Shown in pieces: positions 43,201 to 55,452 of a stretch of DNA of 64,000 bases. The position numbers and the translations under genes were made by a program. The stretch comes from Mermis nigrescens (taxonomy: Eukaryota > Nematoda > Enoplea > Mermithida > Mermithidae), in NCBI GenBank assembly GCA_036768485.1, contig JAVLUZ010000265.1, positions 1 to 64,000 on the forward strand, read 5' to 3'. How positions within the stretch are numbered: position 1 is the stretch's first letter; every line of letters starts with the position of its first letter. The notes beneath the pieces are model-generated. The model searched no databases, had not been told where the DNA came from, and worked only from the letters and a program-made list of their open reading frames with translations.

Positions 43201-46200
43201 TAATGTATAGATGCTTAGGTCGGTGTATAGATGCTTAGGTCGATGTACCTATAGATGCCTAGGTCGATGTATAGATGCTTAGGTAGATGTATAGATGCTT
43301 AGGTCGATGTATAGATGCTTATATCGACGTAAATTGGGTATCTACATGTGATTCTGCATTCAGCTGTTTGAATCTTCAAATACTTCGGTCGAGTAGATGC
43401 TTGCGTAGGTCGAGAAGAGACTAATTAACGAAACCCATAGATTTTGCAATATTGATCATAGACGGATGAATATTTTTTTCGCGCTTTCTTTCAACATGTT
43501 CTAAGTACTCAGCAAAAAAATCCGCTCTTCTGAAGTTTATTTCATAGTATGCTGAAAGTACCATATTCTTAACTTACTCCTAGGTAGGCAAATAAGTATC
43601 ATCACCGTTTTCCCAAAGATTTGGCTGACATTATAGACAAGACCCAAAATTTTTTCCACTATGTTCCATCCTCTTTCCACGTTTTTGGGAGGTCTAAAAA
43701 TATTAAAAACAGAGCGCTGTTAAAAAATCAGCGCTTTTCAAGTAGAAAATCCTATGTACATATAAAATAGCGGTGTTTGATGCACTTTTTGTATAAAAGT
43801 TTCGCGCTCTACTAGAAATATCACGATCAGTATACGTCACTTCTGTTTAAACTTGAATTTCCCTTCCTTCAGTAAAGCATTTTAGCCAATTCTGAAGTCG
43901 CTTTTGACAATAAAAACTATAATTTATCAAATGGGCGCGAAGCGCCAGAAAAGTTTTGAAATTTTAGCTCTCTAAAACGCATTTTTGCATTACAAAAACT
44001 AACCGAATCCGTGCAGAGAGAGAATAAGGATTTCCAATCGTAGTGAAGTTCTAGACCAGATTGTCGATAAAAATGCTGCATTTGGCGCGGCGTGGTTTAA
44101 AGACATTGTTTTTCCCAACGATTTGGTTGACATAGACCAGACCCAAAATTTTGTGTTAAAAATCAGTGTTTTTAAGTAGAAAATTCTATGTACACATGTA
44201 ACTAGCGGTGTCTGATACACTTTTTGTATAAAAATTTTGCGCTCTTTTAGAAATATCACTATCAGTATACGTAATTTCGTTGAAACTTGAATTTCCTTCT
44301 TTCAGTAAGGCCATTTTAGCCAATTCTGAAGTCGCTTTTGACGATAAAAACTATAATTTATCAAATTGCGCGAAGCGCCTGAAAAATTTTGAAATTTTAG
44401 CTCTGTAAAACGTATTTTTGCATTACAAGAACTAACCAAATCCGTGCAGAAGGTAAGGGTTTTCAATCGTAGCGAAGTTTTACACCAGATTTTCGATGAA
44501 AATGCTGCCGCTCGTTGTTATCAATGTCCTAGACTTAGGGCCTAGTTATTTATTATCAGGTTTTTATTATTATTTATTATTAATCATTACTTATTTATTA
44601 TATCATCATCAGCATTCATCATCATCATCATTATTCCGATTTAACTTATTTTTTTCATTTTCTGGCGATTTTCAATCGTGGCCGTGGATAAAAATATATC
44701 AACTTAAGACATCAAAATTAAATGATCTCAGGCTACTCTTTCATAGCGGGACAATTTCCAGTTAAAAAATTTGAAAATGAAAAATTATCCATTTTCCATT
44801 TCCCGCATGTTACCCATTTTCCATTTTCCGGCGATTTCCCATCTTAGCCATATATTCGAAATTTCAAATAAAGACATAAAAAATCTGCGATAGTTTAATT
44901 TTTCATAAAGAACCATTTTCAGCGAAAAACTTCGAAAATGGAAAATTTTCCATCTTTCGCATTTGACTCATTTTTTCCATTTATCGGCGATTCCCCATCT
45001 TGGCTTATGGGTATGAATATTTCAACTAAAGACATCGAAATATCCACGATTCTGGCCTGAATTTTTCATAAAAGGGCCGTTTTCAGTGGAAAATTTCAAG
45101 TGAAAAATTTTCTATTTTCCGTTTTTATTTTCCATTTCCGGATTTTACCCTTTTTGCATTTGCCGTTTCCACTTCCATTTCCGTTTCCGGATTTTACCTT
45201 TTCCTAGTCTCTGTACGGAACAAGAATTTATTTTGTTCTTGCAATGATTGAGTACTTTTCGGCGCTTTGTACCGATTTCTGCGCAAATTTTGCGCAGTTT
45301 TTGTCGAATACTTTCGAAGATTTTTGATTTTTCTCGAATCACAAATCATTCATTCTAACAAAAGACGGCAAAGTCTATTACACTAAGCATAATGGACGAA
45401 TTTATTGGACAATTTTTGGCACCATTAGGAAAATTTTGGGTTTTCCGCCCCTGTCAGTAAATTCTAGTTTGTCACTGATGGGGGGAAGGGGCATATATAT
45501 AAAATATCAGAAATTCAAACCAGCCAATTTAGGGTTCACAACTGGTTTTGCTATTCAAACGACGAAAATTGTCAAAAAAGCTTATAAAACGCTTTTTCTT
45601 GAGAATACCGCATTTTAAAAGCATTTTCAGTCCTCTGACCATACTTCGAGCAATAGCCAAAAAGCTTTAGCCCGTCCAACTATAGGCTCTCAAAGATTAA
45701 TTGATTCCAAGTTAGGCTAAAAATGGGTTAAAAAAGACAATTTTCTTTAATTTTTCACTGTTTTCGCACATTTTTTTCAAAATCAGCTATACAAATGGAC
45801 CCTTCAGCCCATCCAGCTATCGTGTCAGCCTGTTTCATGGACGGGCCGGGATAGGCTATTGCCCAGGTCTGCCTCTGACTGCATGATATTGTTTTTAACA
45901 CTATAAAATATAAATAGTGATTCATTTCTGGCCCTTTTTTGTGAAAAGCACGTAAAGTTTTAATTCGAAAATTTTTGGCATTTCTACTTATTTTGTCCTC
46001 AAAAAGGAGTGCACAAAACGTTCCATCAGCTCCAAATCGCCAAACAGCATATACGTGCGATGTCTGGCTAAATCTTCCAGTGGGAAGTAATACTTTCCCC
46101 TCACTTTTCTACGTGCAGTGTATGAATGAACCTTAATGCGGGCAGCGGCCAAATTCGGGTCCGATTGGGCGAATTGCCCAAAATAGCTACCAAAATTGAA

Positions 46201-49200
46201 TTTTGGGGGTCTATTGATCGAGGAGAGAATCCGCTAAATTCTCGGGGGGTTCAGCCAGACCGTACACGGGAAGCAGCCAAATTCTGGGGAGTCCGGTAGG
46301 GTTTATTTGCCAAAAATAGCACCAAACATTCAATACTGGGGGTCTATCGATTTTAGGAAGGCGGATCCAGAGACCCCTTCCCCAGACCCCTTACGCCCAT
46401 GCTTGATACATAGTAAAGTGTTCTCTGTGTTTAAACTGACGTTTACGACCTTTAGTACTGTAGTTTAGCCTATTTCTGGTTTTCTGACAATGAAAAATAT
46501 AAACGTCGCGGAGTACTAAACAATTTTCAAATTTTTATCATTTTTATGTTGAATTTTCAACCTTTTTCATGACAAATACTTTAGGGAAATGATTATGTTG
46601 GGGATAAGCGTAAAAAAATATTCATTCTTACCACCTGAAACTCCAAGTTTGAAAATTCTATGTAAAAAAAGAAAATTGTCAACGTTGCACAAAACAATTC
46701 GACATACCACCACTATGAGTCAAGTCAAGCTTTATTTGTCGTTTTGTCTTTCAAAAATCTGTGCATATACGGATAAGGCCCCAAAAAGACTTTACCCGGA
46801 AAAATCTTTGCGGAGCACCAAAAACCGTGCTTCAATTCAGTCACTCACAACTAATGATATAATTTCTAATGTCAACTGTTTTATTATTACTTGTATCCAA
46901 AACAGTCCATTTGCATAATTATGTCGTCTTTGTTTATCATAATTTTAAAATTTTGTAGTCAGATCATAACTTGATATGCCACTACCATCGTCAACACCTG
47001 ATAATCGAAGGGAAAAAAATGCACAGCGGCTCACTAGCAGGCCAAAGACCTAAGAAGAATGCGTGCAAGGAGGTACAGAATGCCTTGGATGATGACTCTC
47101 CACATTCCTCCGATTCTTTGAATAAAAAGCCCAAAGCTCCGCTTACAGTAAGTAGCATATACCCGAAGTTTAGCCATTTCATGACGCGTAGTGGGCGCTT
47201 CACTATTTCTACCGCTTTTCTTCTAATCAAGTCAGAAACGTTTTGTTTATGAAATCCGGACTATTTGGAAGTCCAAATTCTTGAATTATTGAAAACGTAT
47301 CTGTTCTGACTTGTTGACTATTACATTGAAATTTTTAAATTAATATGAAAATGTATCTTCATACGAAACGACTCGGTTATCTGCTTTCTTTATAAAGCAC
47401 AATGTACTTTTCCGATATAATCTAAAGTTTTTATCAAAAGCACAGTATCTCCGATGAGAAAATGTCCCGCACATGATTTTCGCATGTAAAATAACTAATA
47501 CAAATAAAACGCAAGTAGTGGTATTCTGGTCTTCACTTTTTACTTTGCCATAGTTTGTCAATGCCAATGAAGTGTATTAGCATGGCATCGCATGCCTATC
47601 TTGCCTGTTCAACGTACAATAGAATTTTTCATTTCTTCTGTTGATTCACATATTGATGCAATCAGTGCTTTAATTTCCATAACGTGTTACCTATTTCAAT
47701 TCGTTTTTGTCTTAGATTTGTGTGCACTTGACATTGAACGTATGTAAGAGCATGCATTTACAGGGGATGGGTATCCCCACCAAAAGTCGGTCGTCGCTAT
47801 CATAGGTGGGCAGCAACAAAATTCTGGGGATGCATTTTCAAACCAAAATACCCTTCCCCAGAATTCTATTTTGGAAAATTTTGTCTTGTTTTGCAATTTT
47901 TTGATGCCAATGCATAGTGCTCGATGAGAAACGTTGAAAAATGGTGTCTTTTTTGCCACACGACCATTTTACGACCATTTTTTGACCTTTGAAAAATCTT
48001 GCTCCCCCTACTCCCCAGAATTCCGGTGCTGCCCACCTGGTATGGCGAAAAACACCATTTTTAACGTTTCTCATCAAGTACTATGCATTGGCATCAAACA
48101 ATTGGGAAAAAACAGAAAATTTCAAAAATTGAATTCTGGGGGGAGGGTATTTCGGTTTCTGGGGGATGAGGTATTCGACCTCCTGCGGGGTGCATACCCC
48201 CACGCTCACGTGTGTTCAATACACACATATTGCTTTCCGTTATTTTCATATATTTCCTTACGATTTTTATTTTCTTGTTTTTTATTACTATTTATGTATT
48301 GACTTATTTAATTTACTCTCTTTCATTCACCTTTTATAAAAGTAATGGAACAATTTTTCTTTGCATTTCGCTTCAAATTAATTTTTTCTGCTTATTCAGA
48401 GAGTGTTTGAAATTTTGTCTAAATGATCTAGAAAAATGAGATGATGATATAAAAATGTGGTATATATTACCGCACAAAACAATTTTGTGGGTTAATTTGA
48501 TCGTTTTCGTCGTTTGATGTGCAGAAAGAAAAAAGATGAATTTTATATTTACTGATCTAGAACCCAACATGATCTGGGGGAGGGTTTCAGCCCTCGGAAA
48601 AATTTTCAGCCCCCGCTTAAATTTTTCACTCCCAGAATTAGCGATTTTTCGAATGTTCCCAAAAATTTTCTAAACATTTGTACAAAAGGTGCTTTTTTAA
48701 GCGTTTTTAGCTATCAATTTGCTAAAAAGTGCCAAATTTTTGGCGTTTCGCGCCATTATACTCGTTTTTTACTATATTTTGTTCAATTAGTTCGACTTTT
48801 TGATTTTCTTGGAATTTTTTATGTTTTTATGCTCTAGAAAGATGAAGCATCGTCAAAAACGCTGAAGAACGATGTTTTTGACGCGTTACTACCATACGTG
48901 GGCAACAACAAAATTCTGGGGGATGCAAGATTTTTCAAAGGTCAAACAATAGCCTCAAAAGCGGTGGTATGGCGAAAAACACCATTTTTCGACGTTTCTC
49001 ATTGAGCACTATCTATTGGCATCAAAAAATTGCGAAAAAACGAGAAAGATTTTTAAAAATTGAATTCTGGGGGTATTTTGGTTCCTCGGGGAGGGTGCAT
49101 ACCTCCCAAACCCCCCATACCCACGTGTGGATCCTACTATATGTGGGCAGCACCTGTATTCTGATGGGTGGGTGCAAGATTTTTCAAATGTAAAAAATGG

Positions 49201-51913
49201 TCTTAAAATGGTAGCTTGGCGAAAAAACAGCATTTTTCAACGTTTCTCATCGAGCACTATCCATTGGCATCAAAAAATTGCGGAAAAAATTTTAAAAATT
49301 GAATTCTGGGGGTATTCGGCCTTCTGGGGGTAGAAGGTGCATACCCTCCTCAAACCCCCACGCCTACGTGTAATTTCTACCATTTTTGGAACCAAAAAAG
49401 GCACTTTACAATTTCACCCCCCAGAGTTTCCATGCTGTGGACTAGAACTTTGGATTTAAAGCCCCCTGCGAACATACATGTGTAAGTAGGTACGTATAAT
49501 TTAAATTTTCTTGCAAAAGTCGGGGAGGGGGAGGGGTTAAAAACAGCTTGTAGAAGTGAATAGAGGTGAGACCGACTTTGGGTGGTGGATCCCTCATCAT
49601 ATTCCTTATTCCTGATGTGTACTCGCATGCCTATTGCCAGGTGAAGTCCTATATCTCGAGAACCATTGGGAGATACACGAAAGTAATAGCATTTTTAGCG
49701 TTTCTCAACGAGGTCTATTCCATGGTGAAGGAAAAATTTAAAAAAAATCTAAAATTTTTCCGCTTGATTATAAAATTGGAGATAAATAATCCATCATTTC
49801 ACCTGTCTGTTTGACTGATTGCTCAATATCGAGTTCAAGTTTGACTCAAAAACATTCCGAAATCCTTGTCTGCGTATTTAATTTCGCGACTTTCCAAAGG
49901 AAACTAATGCAGAAAAGAATAAGGCGGCGCCAAGCGCCGAAAACTTGACATATTACCATTTTTAAGTCAAATCTGAGCCTCTAAGATGAGAAAGAATAAA
50001 AGAAAATAATAAATTCGGCGCGAAGCGCCGGAAAATTTTTAGTTTAGTAGCTCAAAACTGTACCAAGAAAATGTTTCGGTTGTCCTTTTGGTAGACTTGG
50101 AGAATTTTCAATTTTTTTCTTTGGAGGACTCTTATGGAGAATAGAAATATTTTATCATTTCAGCCCGAGTCCCTCCCGGCTGGTTACGCCCCTGCCTAAT
50201 TGCCCTGACCTTCTGTCTCTTTGCCACCGATTATCCCCTGAATTCAATTTTTTTTTTAATTTTCATTTTTGTGTTTTCGATTCCATAGGGGACCATAGGT
50301 GGGCGACAGCAAAATTCTGAAGAGTGCAATATTTTTCAAAGGTCAAAAAATGGCCTTAAAATTAGTGGTATGGCGAAAAAACTCAACTTTTCAACGTTTC
50401 TCATCGAGCACTATCCATTGGCATCAGTGTTTTTTTTGTACAAGGTCCGTTTGTACATGTACAAAGATGGTCCCTAAAAGTCTTTGTACATTTCGTACAC
50501 ACGAATTTTTGGGTACTATATATATGGTACAGTAGCGATTTTAGTGTGGCGAGTTGTTCGACCTTTGGTTACGTATTTTAGCAATTTCTAGGTTTCTGAG
50601 GGCAAAAATCAGTAATAATCGTCTCAAAACGGCGCGAAGCGCCAAAAAATTTGGCATTTTTCCTTTCAAAACGCAATTTCTGAAATTATAAAGATATATA
50701 GAACACACAATTGCTCATTTTCGGCGCGGAGCGCCGGAATTTTAGCGAATTTCGAACATTTTTTGCAGTTTTTGTCTTCCAAAAAATCTTTGTACATGTA
50801 CAAAGACGGTTCCCAATAGTCTTTGTACATCGCGAAAAATCTTTGCCGAATACAAAAAAGCATGATTGGCATCAAAAATTGCGAAAAATAGAAAAAATTC
50901 AAACATTGAATTCTGGAGGTATTTTGGTTTCTGGGGAAGGGGTTCATACCACATGAGCGTGGGTGGTATGCACACCTGGGCGTGGGGGGGGTTCGGGGGT
51001 ATGCAACCCCCAGAAATCAAAATACCCCCCCAGAATTCAATTTTTGAAAATTTTTTTCGTCTTTTTCGCAATTTTTTGATGCCAATGGATAGTGCTTGAT
51101 GAGAAACGTGTCGAAAAATGGTGTTTTTATCGCCATACCACCATTTTTAAGGCCATTTTTCGACCTTCAAAAAAATCTTGCACCCCCCCCCCAGAATTTT
51201 GTTGCTGCCCACGTATGGTGGTATGCAACCCCCAGAAGTTGAAATACCCCCCAGAAATCAAAATACCCCCCAGAATTCAAATTTTGAAATTTTGTTTTTG
51301 CTTTTTTAGCGATTTTTTGATGCCATTGGATAGTGCTTGATGAGAAACGTCGAAAAATGGTGTTTTTTCTGCCATACGACCACTTTTAAGACCATTTTTT
51401 TACCTCCGAAAAATGCCCACCTATGGTGCATACCCCTCAATCCCCCCACCCCCATTTGCCCAGGTGTGCATTGGACAGAGATTGATGAACACCGAAAAAT
51501 AAAAATTTTTCCGCCCTACCATCAAATTTTCGATCTGTTTTGACCTTTGGAAATTTTCATGCATCAAACCCGGAATTTCGGCCTTTCCCACGAATGATCC
51601 TTGCGAAGGCTTTGATGAATTGATATAAATTAATAATATCACTTAAACACGTCTCCTATTTCAGGTAAATTTTGAGCAACTTTCGTTAAACGCGTTGAAA
51701 AGGTACAAACGATTTTTCAAATTACAAACGCGACCCGGCTTAAACAAAGTACAACTAGCCGAAGTGATCAGTGAGCACTTTTCGTCCATTCCTGTCAATA
51801 ATGAAAAGGAGATACTGACTTATTTTGTTTACTCCGTCAAGATGAAGAAAAATAAGTTGGATCAAGTGACCAGCTCGTCAAAGCAGCCATCTGGCGATGA
51901 ACGCGATACCTAA
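40115..51913 (+). CDS. SAP30: SAP30-family Sin3/HDAC complex subunit, 3-exon gene
   Basis: SAP30 proteins bridge Sin3 and histone deacetylases to DNA in the nucleus. Exons 40115-40271, 46963-47147 and 51665-51913 give 196 aa without a stop. N-terminal zinc module: Cys14 or Cys15, Cys23, Cys58 and His61 ([15 protein letters not shown], then ICHYH). Next is a basic and then acidic linker, then the Sin3-binding domain with [32 protein letters not shown] and LTYFVYSVK. All splice sites are GT-AG. Vertebrate SAP30L is 183 aa. The 40115 start is the first ATG in frame. Confidence 0.93.
40311..42690. mobile_element. Family A hAT-type element, copy 2, in SAP30 intron 1
   Basis: 2380 bp, starts TAGTGATCGACCGGGGC and ends GGCCGGTCGATACTA. 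It is nearly identical to the 7574 copy over long stretches, including the acidic transposase tail remnant on the minus strand (40555-40650). Compared with copy 1 it lacks about 350 bp, joined between ACCAC-like repeats (copy 1 9319-9670). Flanks TATGTTAT and GTTAATAT do not form a clean duplication. Only 39 bp separate its start from the exon 1 donor. Confidence 0.85.
42724..42930 (-). mobile_element. Family H element, inverted copy
   Basis: Starts at AAGTTAAGAATATGGTACTT and shares the reverse complement of 3280-3475. The right end is lost beyond CTCGATCCAAGG. Confidence 0.55.
43190..43335 (+). repeat. 20-bp minisatellite
   Basis: About seven imperfect copies of GATGTATAGATGCTTAGGTC. Just upstream, at 43132-43148, stands CTTAGGCTTAGGCTTAG, two to three TTAGGC hexamers. 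Confidence 0.85.
43625..44515 (+). repeat. Family I repeat, two tandem copies
   Basis: Units starting near 43660 and 44130 share AAAATCAGxGxTTTTxAAGTAG, GCACTTTTTGTATAAAA, ACTTGAATTTCCTTC and a GCGCGAAGCGCC palindrome (43934 and 44368). Period is about 430 bp. The same family is at 3483-5405. Confidence 0.7.
44550..44640 (+). repeat. ATT/ATC microsatellite
   Basis: Imperfect trinucleotide runs, TTATTATTATTTATTATTAA and then CATCATCATCATCATTATT. The 89-codon frame here is low-complexity. Confidence 0.8.
44760..45215 (-). repeat. Family J repeat, inverted copy
   Basis: Pyrimidine-rich units around TTTTCCATTTTCCGGCGATT, complementary to 5985-6424, in three diverged units. Confidence 0.6.
45470..46130 (+). 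repeat. Family E-like repeat in SAP30 intron 1
   Basis: Shares GCTTATAAAACGCTTTTTCTTG, GCATTTTAAAAGCATTTT and AACGTTCCATCAGCTCCAAA with family E, with an unrelated centre (45650-45880). Confidence 0.5.
46140..46920 (+). repeat. Family N unit and a degraded family B copy
   Basis: 46140-46410 holds two units around GGGCAGCGGCCAAATTCGGG and GAAGCAGCCAAATTCTGGGG, related to 51940-52110 and 62260-62600. 46440-46835 is a worn family B relic (TTTAGCCTATTTCTGG, then AAAATCTTTGCGGAGCACCA). Confidence 0.5.
46963..47147 (+). CDS. SAP30: SAP30 exon 2 (zinc module second half, acidic linker)
   Basis: Completes a Tyr codon, then [13 protein letters not shown] with Cys58 and His61. Next come basic residues in GQRPKK and an acidic serine-rich linker, [14 protein letters not shown]. 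Acceptor GTAGTCAG, donor ACA|GTAAGT, phase 0. ATG-led frames in other phases are shadows. Confidence 0.88.
47780..48200. repeat. Family C copies, head-to-head, SAP30 intron 2
   Basis: A forward start CATAGGTGGGCAGCAAC (47800) is followed by an inverted body (47840-48035) and then a forward body (48040-48200). This looks like one C element inserted in or recombined with another. Confidence 0.6.
48555..48895 (-). repeat. Family M repeat, inverted copy
   Basis: Starts near ACCCAACATGATCTGGGGG and ends ACGATGTTTTTGACGCG, the reverse of the intron 1 copies. The palindrome at 48745 is degraded (GGCGTTTCGCGCC). Confidence 0.6.
48893..49375 (+). repeat. Two family C MITEs in direct tandem
   Basis: Bodies begin CATACGTGGGCAACAAC (48893) and TATATGTGGGCAGCACC (about 49137). 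They abut, with the first ending CCCACGTGTGG and the second ending CGCCTACGTG. No clean duplication between them. Confidence 0.65.
49900..50160 (+). repeat. Repeat block with two palindromes
   Basis: Contains GGCGCCAAGCGCCG (49926) and CGGCGCGAAGCGCCG (50018), followed by AAAATTTTTAG. Related to sequence at about 35800-35930 (CCGGCGCTGCGCTGG, then GGAGAATTTTCA-like text). Confidence 0.5.
50292..51430. repeat. Family C cluster, split and inverted copies
   Basis: A forward C copy (50292-50960) is split by the family B element at 50425. Two inverted copies follow (about 50970-51215 and 51215-51425), recognisable by GCAACCCCCAGAA and AATGGATAGTGCTTGATGAG. Confidence 0.7.
50425..50864 (+). mobile_element. 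Family B hAT-type MITE, intact reference copy
   Basis: 440 bp from CAGTGTTTTTTTTGTAC to AATACAAAAAAGCATG. The perfect 8-bp duplication ATTGGCAT (50417-50424 and 50865-50872) is part of the family C sequence it entered. Two palindromes (50631 and 50720) and TTTGTACATGTACAAAG near each end. Confidence 0.95.
51665..51913 (+). CDS. SAP30: SAP30 exon 3 (Sin3-binding domain)
   Basis: 82 codons and [21 protein letters not shown] and [15 protein letters not shown] form the Sin3 PAH-binding domain, then [19 protein letters not shown]. The tail is Ser/Lys-rich. Acceptor CCTATTTCAG. The family N repeat starts about 25 bp after the stop, so the 3' UTR contains it. Confidence 0.95.
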   Translation, partial: VNFEQLSLNALKRYKRFFKLQTRPGLNKVQLAEVISEHFSSIPVNNEKEILTYFVYSVKMKKNKLDQVTSSSKQPSGDERDT

Positions 51914-51929
51914 AGTTGGACTAGTCACG

Positions 51930-53744
51930 GACATTCATGGGAAGCAGCAGCCAAATTCTGGGGAGATGGTCAAAACCGGCGAAAATCCCCAAAAAAATAT
52001 GCCAAAAATTAAATTCATTGGGTCATCGATTTTTGTGGGTGGGACTGGGGGGTTTAGATTCTGGAGGGTGTTAACTGTTAACCCCCCTCAATCCTCACAC
52101 GCCCATGTGTGATCACGAACTTTTATGCATTTTGAATATCATTTACATATGTGCGACTTATTGTGCTAACTTATGCAGGTACCGTATATTCAGATTCAAT
52201 GACTGATGTTAGTTGATTGCATTTATAGCGAGTCTAATAATTATTTTTCCATACCTATGTACTTGAATGTGCACATAAAGGGAGACTGGTCATCGGATTT
52301 TTCTTAAAAATGGATGAACCATCGATTATACTTAATACTCGCACTCACACGTGGGCGTGGGGGAGGTTAGGGTATGCACCCCAGAAGGCTGAATACCCCT
52401 CTCCCTAAGAAATCGAAAATACCCCCAAAAATCATTTTTTGAAAAGTTTTTCGTTTTCTCAGCGATTTTTTTCGATTTCAATGGATAGTATTCGAGGAGA
52501 AACGTTGAAAAATTGTGTTTTTCTGCCGTACCACCATTTTTAAGACGATTTTTTGACCTTTAAGAAATCTTGCACTCTTCAGAATTTGGTGCTGCCCACC
52601 TATGCTCGCACTCAGACATGCACAGAATTTTGAATTCTGAGGGGTGCTTAAATTTTAAAGTGCAACAACATAGTTTTTCGGCGTTTTTGACGATGCTATA
52701 TCTTTCTATAGCATAAAAACAGAAAATTTCGAAAAAATCGCAAAATATTAATTAATGGAAGAAAATATGCTCAATAATTGAGTAAATATATGGTGCGAAT
52801 AGCCGAAATTTTGACGTTTTTGAGCAATTAAATGGCTAAAAACGCATGAAACAGCGTCTTTTACACAAATTTTCTGAAAACTTGAAACGTCACGAAGTTT
52901 TGTTTTTTTTGGGGGGAGGCAGAAAATTTTCTGGGCGGTGAAGAAACCCCCCCCCAAAGCCCCCGAGATCATGTATGCTCGCACTGTAATTACACCTGCT
53001 TATTTTCAATACTGTCTTTTTATTCGTTATCACATTACTTGTACAAAGTGCGAATCTTGACGCGCCTATTTTTTATTCAAAAATTGTCTTTTTCTGTACA
53101 TTTATCCGCTTTTTTTGAAAATGATTACCCACAATCTGCTTCGTAAAACTTTGTGCATATAGAGCAATTTTTATTTCCGAGAAATTAAGTGTCAAAGTTA
53201 TTTCTAAAAAATTCTAGTCTAGACAGTTTTCCACAATAAAACTCGTATAAATGTTCAGACCAGTATCCAGGGTTAGCCCAAGTAAGGGTTGGATCCAATA
53301 TACACCTTTCGATATAGCTAGTGAAAACGGCATTCTCAGATCTTCCATATGATCTGTTTATTAAGACCGTGAAATTTCAAAGTTTTTTCATGGAAAATTA
53401 TGCTCTTTAGCTTAGTAAAAGAACTGCAGTCAGGCGCTAGCGCTGCGATTTTCTAAGGTCAATAAAAAGCCATTTATTTTGTTCCCAACCTCAGTTATGC
53501 GTATTTTAACATTCGATGTTCAGGAATTATTTCTTTATTCACACATTTCATGATTGAATGACAAAAGAACAGTTTCGTGTACTTCTTCCTTTATTGAAAA
53601 GCTGAAAAAAATATTTTCATCTTTTTCTTTTCGAAACGCCGAAAATTCAATGCTTTTTTTGCAAAGTGCGATTTTTCTATCTTTCCATGCTTTATTATTG
53701 AGAAAATTTTTTGCCGGTTGGAACGGCCGCCCCTTGAAAACGGC
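51930..53744. repeat. Downstream of SAP30: families N, C and M, then unassigned
   Basis: 51940-52110 is family N. 52335-52605 is an inverted family C copy. 52610-52985 is a family M copy ending GATCATGTATG. 52990-53744 shows no gene; 65- to 84-codon frames at 53535-53789 overlap on both strands and extend into a MITE. Confidence 0.5.
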
Positions 53745-53752
53745 CTTGTAAC

Positions 53753-54015
53753 CATACGTGGGCAGCAAGAAAATTCTGGGGGGGTGCAAGATTTTTTTGA
53801 AGGTCGAAAAATGGCCTTAAAAATGGTGGTATGGCGATAAAAACACCATTTTTCGACGTTTCTCATCAAGCACTATCCATTGGCATCAAAAAATTGCGAA
53901 AAAAACGAAAAAAATTTTCAAAAATTGAATTCTGGGGGGTATTTTGATTTCTGGGGGGGTATTTGGTTTCTGGGGTGCATACCCCCCCAAACCCCCCCCC
54001 CCACGCCCAGGTGTG
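53753..54015 (+). mobile_element. Family C MITE with perfect TSD
   Basis: 263 bp, CATACGTGGGCAGCAAG to GCCCAGGTGTG, flanked on both sides by CTTGTAAC. Best-preserved copy for defining the family. Confidence 0.95.
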
Positions 54016-54134
54016 CTTGTAACCGTTTATTACTATGTTCAGTATCACGATTGTCACTTAACGTATAAAAGGTCGTCTCAATTCTGTTGGATTTTAATAA
54101 TTCAGTATTTATCTATACGTACCTACGTGACATG

Positions 54135-55264
54135 CAGGGCCGTGCTTAGTGTTATAGCGGCCCTGGACGAAGCTGCTCATAGCGGCCCTCAAAAATTTTC
54201 ACGTTGTACACGCCGACCATGCATGTACATACAGCACGGAAATTTAGAGGGGTATACCACAAGATTGTTTTCAAGTACCTATATTTTTGGACTTGGAAAC
54301 GGTTGATGTATGTACCTACGTCAAGAATACCCTTTTCCGACGTTTCTGACTATGTTCTTACCTTCTAAGAAATAAAGAATAATTGTGAAAAATTTTACCA
54401 AGTTCAACAAAATATAGTTAGAAATAAATATCCTGCGCGAAGCGCCGAAAAATGATGCTTTTAAGCCAAAAAGCCGCTAAAAGTGCTCAAAACAGCACGC
54501 TTTCTTAGTTTTTATAAAAAATAAAATATGGTAAAGTGGGATGACAGGTTTTTTGCAGAAGTCGATAATTATTCTTCGGGGGTCAAATTCTAATGAACAC
54601 GAATGACATTGACCCATTTTTATTAGCACACATCACAAATAAACAAATTTTTCTGAGTTTTTCCTGATAAATTGGGTTTAATCTAGAGAATGTTAAAATT
54701 TATATATTTTTGCCCAATAAAATCTTGTATATTGTATGGTTTTGAAAATTTTGTGTGAACTTTAGAATCTTTTTCTCATAAAAAATGCTGAAGTGTGCGC
54801 GGCAAAACATACATAAAACTTTCTGTGGGCCAGCTTCTTTTTGGCTTTGAGCATGATTTGTAAATTTCTTGAAAGGTAATTAAAAATTTAGCAGGTTTCT
54901 AGATAATCAGAATGGTGTGCGTAGTCTGAACCGGAATAATAATGAATGTTGTACGCAGTGCGTCAACATAAAAAAGCAGGTCATAAATGTAATTAGCCTA
55001 TTCATACATCGATTCGTGACTTATTTATCCACGAGGGCACCTATTTATTTATTTAACACGTTCTCTGAAAAACTTAGTCACATATGTGATTGCTAGATCT
55101 TAGTTTACCTAATATTGAAAGCCCTAAATCTTAAATCTGGGTCATAAATAACATGTTAGCTCGTATGATTTGTCATATTAGCGCCATTAACAGATTTTTC
55201 CTTGTTCTCTGAAATTTTTAGCGGCCCCGGGCGACCGCCCGGCTCGCCCCTAAGCACGACTATT
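54135..55264 (+). mobile_element. Family O hAT-type element with CAGGGCCGTGCTTAG ends
   Basis: 1130 bp, starts CAGGGCCGTGCTTAGTG and ends CCCCTAAGCACGACTATT. Flanks GTGACATG and ATGACGTG agree at 6 of 8 and differ only by transitions. Palindrome GCGCGAAGCGCCGAAAA near 54435. No transposase frame. Confidence 0.75.
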
Positions 55265-55452
55265 ATGACGTGTTACTAACGTGACTGATAATATAAAAAG
55301 GATTTTCAAATCTGATAAAGTGACTACATGCAAGCATACTTTTATTCTCATTAAATATGCATGCCCAGTGTGAAACGGTGCAGCCATCATCATACATTAA
55401 AAATTCATAGACCCCAGAATTGAATTAGGCGTCTTGTATTAATTCATGGTTC

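Noticed and set aside
43132..43335. Interstitial telomere array
   Set aside because: Only two to three TTAGGC hexamers are present; the adjacent minisatellite has a different 20-bp unit.
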